The notes beneath the pieces were generated by a model. The model saw nothing but the letters and a program-made list of their open reading frames with translations. It ran no database searches and was not told the origin of the DNA. Made by a program: the position numbers and the translations under genes. Positions 5,784-8,537 of a stretch of 8,537 nucleotides of DNA are shown here, piece by piece. This DNA comes from Nanoarchaeales archaeon (GTDB lineage: Archaea; Nanobdellota; Nanobdellia; Woesearchaeales; UBA583), in NCBI GenBank assembly GCA_013215525.1, contig JABSQY010000073.1, positions 1 through 8,537 on the forward strand, read 5' to 3'. The first letter of the stretch is position 1, and each line of letters begins with the position of its first letter.

Positions 5784-5800
5784 TAATTACAATGTAATTA
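5784..5800. repeat. Odd palindrome with CAATG core in the EamA-SRP54 gap
   Basis: TAATTAC-AAT-GTAATTA has seven exact pairs around an AAT loop. It is about 110 bases beyond the EamA stop codon and just downstream of a run of TATA-like DNA at 5767-5782. It may be an operator near an SRP54 promoter or the end of the EamA transcript. Confidence 0.45.
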
Positions 5801-5813
5801 AATTTAGACACAG

Positions 5814-5830
5814 ATTTTCCAATGGAAAAT
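5814..5830. repeat. Odd palindrome with CAATG core next to the SRP54 leader hairpin
   Basis: ATTTTCC-AAT-GGAAAAT has seven exact pairs around an AAT loop. It directly abuts the long stem at 5831-5884, so the two could stack or compete, because its right arm AAAATGG (5826-5832) is repeated around the SRP54 start codon. Confidence 0.45.
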
Positions 5831-5884
5831 GGTGCCATTTTTTATTTATTATGAATAAATTCATAAAAAATAAAAAATGGTGCT
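5831..5884 (+). promoter_or_regulatory. Long imperfect stem containing the SRP54 start codon
   Basis: The 21-base arms 5835-5855 and 5860-5880 match at 20 of 21 positions (one A-A mismatch) around the loop TAAA. The stem extends outward through 5831-5834 with 5881-5884 by one G-C and three G-U pairs. The ATG at 5877-5879 lies in the 3' arm, paired to CCAT at 5835-5838. If transcription starts near the TATA-like DNA at 5767-5782, the message carries this stem and the start codon is hidden. If it starts at the ATG, the symmetry acts only in DNA. The sequence does not settle which. Confidence 0.45.
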
Positions 5885-7280
5885 TGACAAATTAGGAAGT
5901 TCTTTAAAGGACGCGTTATCAAAAGTAAAAAATTCAATTACAGTGGATAGAACACTTGTTGAAGAGGTTGTTAAAGAAATTCAAAAGTCTTTACTTGGGT
6001 CTGATGTGAATGTGCGGCTTGTTCTTGAACTTACAAAGTCAATTCGTGATAGAGCAATTAAGGAAAATACTTCTGGTCTTGATAAAAAAGAACATTTAAT
6101 TACTATTATTTATGAAGAATTATCTAAATTTATGGGTTCTGGGGAAGAGTTTGAGTTAAAAATAGATGTTCAAAATAAAATTTTACTTGTTGGGTTATAC
6201 GGACAAGGAAAAACTACAACAACTGGAAAATTAGGTTTATATTTTAAAAATAGATCAAAGAAAGTTGCAATGATTTCCACAGATACGTGGCGTCCTGCAG
6301 CTTATGAACAACTTAGACAGTTAGGAGAGAAAATTGAGATTGATGTGTTTGGAGATCCATCATTAAAAAGTCCAAATGAAATTTATAATAAATATAAATC
6401 TGAACTTGAAAAATATGATATTGTAATTATTGATAGTGCTGGTCGTGATAATTTAAATGAAGAGTTAGTTGATGAAATCATTTCTTTAAATAAGATTGTA
6501 GGTCCTACTGACACATTTTTAGTTATGGGTGCTGATGTTGGACAAACTGCGCAAAAGCAAGCTCAAGCGTTTAAAGATAATTTAGATGTTTCTGGTGTAA
6601 TTATTACTAAAATGGATGGAACTGGTAAAGGTGGAGGTGCATTGTCTGCATGTTCTATTGTTGGAGCTCCTGTTAGATTTATTGGTGTTGGTGAGAATGT
6701 TGAAGATTTTGAAAGATTTAATTCTGAGAAGTTTGTGTCTGAGTTACTTGGTATGGGGAATTTAGAAGGTTTACTTGAAAAGGCTAGGCTTGCAGTTTCT
6801 GAAGCTGATGCTGAGAAGATGGGAACTCGTATGATGTCTGGTGAATTTAATTTAAATGATTTATACGACCAGATGGGTGCAATGAAGAAGATGGGTTCAA
6901 TGTCTAAAATTATGAATATGATTCCAGGATTAGGTGGAATGAATATTGATAAAAATATGTTAAATTCTCAGGAGGAGAAAATGAAGAAATGGAAGTTTGC
7001 TATGGATTCAATGTCTAAATATGAGAAGGCAAATCCTAAAGTAATTTCTACAAGTAGAGTTGAAAGAATTGCCAAGGGAAGTGGAATGGAGTTATATGAT
7101 GTTCGTGAGTTATTAAAACATTTTAAACAAACTAAAAAAATGATGGAAGCTTTTACAAAGCCTGGCGCTATGGATGGGTTTGATGAGAAGAGTATGGAGA
7201 GTCCTGATGGGATGATGGATATGATGAAAAAGCTTGGCGGAAAGAAGATGATGAAGCAGATGGCTAAGGGTCGTAGATAG
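5877..7280 (+). CDS. srp54: Signal recognition particle GTPase SRP54
   Basis: The product is 467 residues, full length. The N domain (1-90) opens MVLDKLGSSL, as in archaeal SRP54, confirming this ATG over the GTG that follows it. The G domain shows the P loop GLYGQGKTTT (106-115), DTWRPAAYEQL (136-146), DSAGR (186-190, where DTAGR is usual), TKMDG (244-248) and GVGE (270-273). The M domain (from about 300) is methionine-rich, with the finger-loop region MGAMKKMGSMSKIMNMIPGL (333-352) and the SRP RNA binding helix-turn-helix SRVERIAKGSG (393-403). The protein binds signal sequences on ribosomes together with 7S RNA and delivers them to FtsY at the membrane. The C-terminal 40 residues are glycine-, methionine- and lysine-rich. 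The gene is monocistronic, ending just before the hairpin at 7286-7308. No 7S RNA is seen beside it. Confidence 0.98.
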   Translation: MVLDKLGSSLKDALSKVKNSITVDRTLVEEVVKEIQKSLLGSDVNVRLVLELTKSIRDRAIKENTSGLDKKEHLITIIYEELSKFMGSGEEFELKIDVQNKILLVGLYGQGKTTTTGKLGLYFKNRSKKVAMISTDTWRPAAYEQLRQLGEKIEIDVFGDPSLKSPNEIYNKYKSELEKYDIVIIDSAGRDNLNEELVDEIISLNKIVGPTDTFLVMGADVGQTAQKQAQAFKDNLDVSGVIITKMDGTGKGGGALSACSIVGAPVRFIGVGENVEDFERFNSEKFVSELLGMGNLEGLLEKARLAVSEADAEKMGTRMMSGEFNLNDLYDQMGAMKKMGSMSKIMNMIPGLGGMNIDKNMLNSQEEKMKKWKFAMDSMSKYEKANPKVISTSRVERIAKGSGMELYDVRELLKHFKQTKKMMEAFTKPGAMDGFDEKSMESPDGMMDMMKKLGGKKMMKQMAKGRR

Positions 7281-7285
7281 GTTTT

Positions 7286-7308
7286 AAAATAAATCTTTGA
7301 TTTATTTT
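7286..7308. terminator. Perfect hairpin after SRP54, likely terminator
   Basis: AAAATAAATC and GATTTATTTT are exact complements, 10 bp around a TTT loop, starting six bases after the SRP54 stop codon. The right arm runs into T residues on the plus strand, and the symmetric left arm gives a T run on the minus strand. It could therefore end SRP54 and also a minus-strand RNA from 7347-7443. Confidence 0.55.
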
Positions 7309-7346
7309 TCTAGATATGATTATACTTCTCGAACATGTTTTTAAAC

Positions 7347-7443
7347 GGATGCTTTTTGCCCAGAGCACTTACTTTTTTAGAATCGCGCAGATTTATACTC
7401 TAGTCGCGATTCAAAAAGCAAGCACTCTGAACAAAAATCCTCC
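7347..7443 (-). ncRNA. Candidate structured RNA: long imperfect hairpin
   Basis: A GC-enriched block between SRP54 and the UbiA gene folds into one long hairpin. Pairing segments, outermost first, are 7347-7349 with 7441-7443, 7351 with 7439, 7353-7358 with 7432-7437, 7361-7365 with 7425-7429, 7368-7370 with 7420-7422, 7372 with 7418, 7374-7378 with 7413-7417, and the core GAATCGCG (7380-7387) with CGCGATTC (7405-7412), about 32 pairs. At five positions (7359, 7360, 7366, 7367, 7371) the plus strand would have A/C mismatches, which on the minus strand become G-U wobbles. The minus strand therefore folds better and is the likelier RNA. A TATA-like TATAAATA at 7489-7496 lies suitably upstream for the minus strand, but is nearly symmetric. 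No known RNA family was recognised. A decaying inverted-repeat element is the main alternative. Confidence 0.45.
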
Positions 7444-7453
7444 TAAGTTCAGA

Positions 7454-7478
7454 CCTTTTGTTTTAAGGATTGTTTTTT
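7454..7478 (+). terminator. Small stem plus T tract, possible plus-strand terminator
   Basis: CCTT (7454-7457) can pair with AAGG (7465-7468), and six T follow at 7473-7478. It would end a plus-strand RNA covering the 7347-7443 hairpin, so it counts against the minus-strand reading of that element. The stem is only four pairs long, hence weak. Confidence 0.25.
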
Positions 7479-7488
7479 CTTCTTTCTT

Positions 7489-7496
7489 ATTTATAC
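7489..7496 (-). promoter_or_regulatory. TATA-like box, possibly for the minus-strand hairpin RNA
   Basis: The minus strand reads TATAAATA; a start about 26 bases on would fall near 7466, just before the hairpin arm at 7443. The plus strand reads TATTTATA and could instead serve the UbiA gene with a leader of about 13 bases. Direction is undecided. Confidence 0.3.
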
Positions 7497-7530
7497 TAAA
7501 GTTTTTAGATATAATAAATATAATTTATTT

Positions 7531-8334
7531 GTGATTAAAATTTCAAGACTAATTTTATGGATTGGTGGATTATCTTTATTTTTTCTTGGAACTAAAATTG
7601 CTCAAGTGGATTTTAGTTATTTATTAGTTTTTTATTATGTTTTACTTAGTTTCCCAGTTAATGTTATAGTTTATGGATTAAATGATATATATGATTATGA
7701 ATCAGATAAATTAAATCCTAGAAAAAATACTGCTCAGGGTTTAATTTTAGAAAAAACATATCATAAACTTGTTTTAAAATATGTTTGGATATTTTCACTT
7801 TTATTTATATCTATTTCATATCTTGTAAATTTATATGTATTTCTATTTTCAATACTATTTGTTCTATTATGTTATGTGTATAGTGTACCTCCAATCAGAC
7901 TAAAAACTAAAGCTCCTATTGATTCTATGGTTAACGGTATTGGTTATACTTTATTTTTCATATTAGGTTTATATTTTAATGGTTTTAATGGATTGTATTT
8001 AGAACTTATTTTAACTTTAGTCTTTCTATTTTTCGGAGGACATATATTTTTTACAGTTCTAGATTATGAATCTGATAAAATCGTTGGAGATAAAACTTTT
8101 GCAGTAAAATATGGTAAAAATTTCGCATTATTTATATCTTTTAAAACATTTACATTAGTTTATATTTTAACATCATTTCAAACACAGATTTTAAATTATT
8201 TTTTACTTTTAATTATATTTTTTAGTTTTTTAGCATTTTTTGTTGATTTAGAAAAGTATAAAAAATATGCAATTTATGGAGCTATTTTTATGACAATTAT
8301 TTTATTTATTTATTTTATTATTTATTTCATCTAA
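7531..8334 (+). CDS. UbiA family prenyltransferase, lycopene elongase-like
   Basis: The product is 267 residues with about eight membrane helices. The two Asp-rich motifs that bind Mg-prenyl diphosphate are intact: NDIYDYESD (51-59) and DYESDKIVGDKT (178-189). The cytoplasmic loop YSVPPIRLKTK (117-127) after helix 4 is typical. The family attaches isoprenoid chains to aromatic or polyprenyl acceptors at the membrane. The block FPVNVIVYGLNDIYDYESDKLNPRK (41-65) resembles haloarchaeal lycopene elongase (LyeJ), which adds C5 units to lycopene for C50 carotenoids, more than archaeal lipid DGGGP synthase or menaquinone enzymes; this is judged from memory of the families and is tentative. No other carotenoid gene is in view. 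It starts with GTG, since no in-frame ATG precedes the hydrophobic N-terminus sensibly. It ends just before a hairpin shared with a convergent remnant. Confidence 0.85.
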   Translation: MIKISRLILWIGGLSLFFLGTKIAQVDFSYLLVFYYVLLSFPVNVIVYGLNDIYDYESDKLNPRKNTAQGLILEKTYHKLVLKYVWIFSLLFISISYLVNLYVFLFSILFVLLCYVYSVPPIRLKTKAPIDSMVNGIGYTLFFILGLYFNGFNGLYLELILTLVFLFFGGHIFFTVLDYESDKIVGDKTFAVKYGKNFALFISFKTFTLVYILTSFQTQILNYFLLLIIFFSFLAFFVDLEKYKKYAIYGAIFMTIILFIYFIIYFI

Positions 8335-8336
8335 AG

Positions 8337-8368
8337 ATAATAATTTTACTTATTTTTAAAATAATTAT
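8337..8368. terminator. Hairpin between the convergent UbiA gene and minus-strand remnant
   Basis: ATAATAATTTTA (8337-8348) pairs with TAAAATAATTAT (8357-8368) at 11 of 12 positions around an 8-base loop. It begins three bases after the UbiA stop codon and covers the stop codon of the minus-strand frame at 8346-8348. This is the same arrangement as at 123-145. It also contains the exact palindrome AAAATAATTATTTT (8358-8371). Confidence 0.45.
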
Positions 8369-8537
8369 TTTCATTAAAATACTTTATTATGTTATTAAAT
8401 AATTCTAAAATTTCTGGAAATTATTTAAAGTATTTTTCTTTTTTATTTCTTAATTTCTCTTCAGTAAAATTATTAAAACATTAATTCAATTGAACGTTTT
8501 CTGGTTGATAGGATTGAAAATATTAGAGCTTGCATTT
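8346..8537 (-). pseudogene. Disrupted 3' end of an unrecognised minus-strand gene (5' partial)
   Basis: Reading in from the window edge, one minus-strand frame (ATG at 8533-8535, possibly internal) gives about 20 residues ending SILSTRKRSIELMF and then stops. Removing one base from the A run at 8475-8478 (T run on the minus strand) would join it to a frame reading NNFTEEKLRNKKEKYFK. That frame meets a TAA at 8421-8423, continues with FPEILELFNNIIKYFNENN, and ends at the TAA at 8346-8348. The composition after the shift is lysine-, asparagine- and glutamate-rich like the genes around it, and the end lies in a terminator-like hairpin. This suggests a real gene broken by a frameshift and a stop. 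The alternative is a short intact gene ending near 8473 followed by chance open frame. The product is not recognised. Confidence 0.35.

Noticed and set aside
5826..5841. AAAATGG paired with the adjacent CCATTTT as a separate hairpin
   Set aside because: The loop would be only two bases; the same CCATTTT pairs far better with the SRP54 start region.
5695..5895. 66-codon plus-strand open frame ahead of and overlapping SRP54
   Set aside because: It runs through the palindromes and the long stem, overlaps the SRP54 start in another frame, and its composition is that of random AT-rich DNA.
7347..7443. The hairpin beside srp54 as the 7S SRP RNA
   Set aside because: It is far too short, lacks the helix 8 symmetric and asymmetric loop sequences and the GNAR tetraloop, and its loop is AT-rich.
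7316..7534. 72-codon plus-strand open frame between SRP54 and the UbiA gene
   Set aside because: It coincides with the long hairpin, whose base pairing explains the sequence better, and it overlaps the UbiA start. No recognisable protein.

Overview
The window comes from a very AT-rich archaeal genome, most likely a small-genome lineage of the DPANN type. The archaeal assignment rests on four things: an archaeal-style SRP54 beginning MVLDKLGSSL, a Pth2-type peptidyl-tRNA hydrolase, a Gins51-like replication protein, and TATA-like boxes about 25-28 bp upstream of several start codons with no Shine-Dalgarno sequence, which is the layout of leaderless archaeal transcripts. The DPANN placement is an inference from compact, low-GC, lysine/asparagine/isoleucine-rich genes.

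Layout. Positions 1-124 (+) hold the C-terminal tail of an FNR-type flavin/NAD(P)H oxidoreductase. It converges on a minus-strand AbrB-PhoU regulator (145-1086). A two-gene minus operon follows: a short GINS protein (2253-2657) and then an AI-2E family membrane protein (1176-2249). Upstream of that are a tRNA-Cys(GCA) (2870-2941, minus) with a GC-rich hairpin at its 3' side, a 102-residue protein (2998-3306), a queuosine-salvage glycosidase of the Qng1/DUF2419 family (3355-4287) and pth2 (4395-4742), all on the minus strand. From 4813 the coding strand switches to plus: an EamA-type transporter (4813-5676), SRP54 (5877-7280) and a UbiA prenyltransferase resembling lycopene elongase (7531-8334). 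The right edge holds the disrupted 3' end of a minus-strand gene (8346-8537).

Together these are mostly housekeeping functions (protein targeting, ribosome rescue, replication, tRNA) with membrane transport and a tRNA-modification salvage enzyme. The 102-residue protein shares its N-terminal helix motif with its neighbour Qng1 and may be a related partner or relic.

The intergenic DNA is the most unusual part. Perfect or near-perfect hairpins, mostly with three-base loops, sit where transcription units end or converge (123-145, 4378-4398, 7286-7308, 8337-8368). Several odd palindromes share the core CAATG (4320-4336, 4378-4398, 5784-5800, 5814-5830). A 25-bp imperfect stem buries the SRP54 start codon (5831-5884). 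Between SRP54 and the UbiA gene lies a roughly 97-nt GC-enriched hairpin (7347-7443). All five of its A/C mismatches on the plus strand become G-U wobbles on the minus strand, which points to an undescribed structured RNA read from the minus strand.
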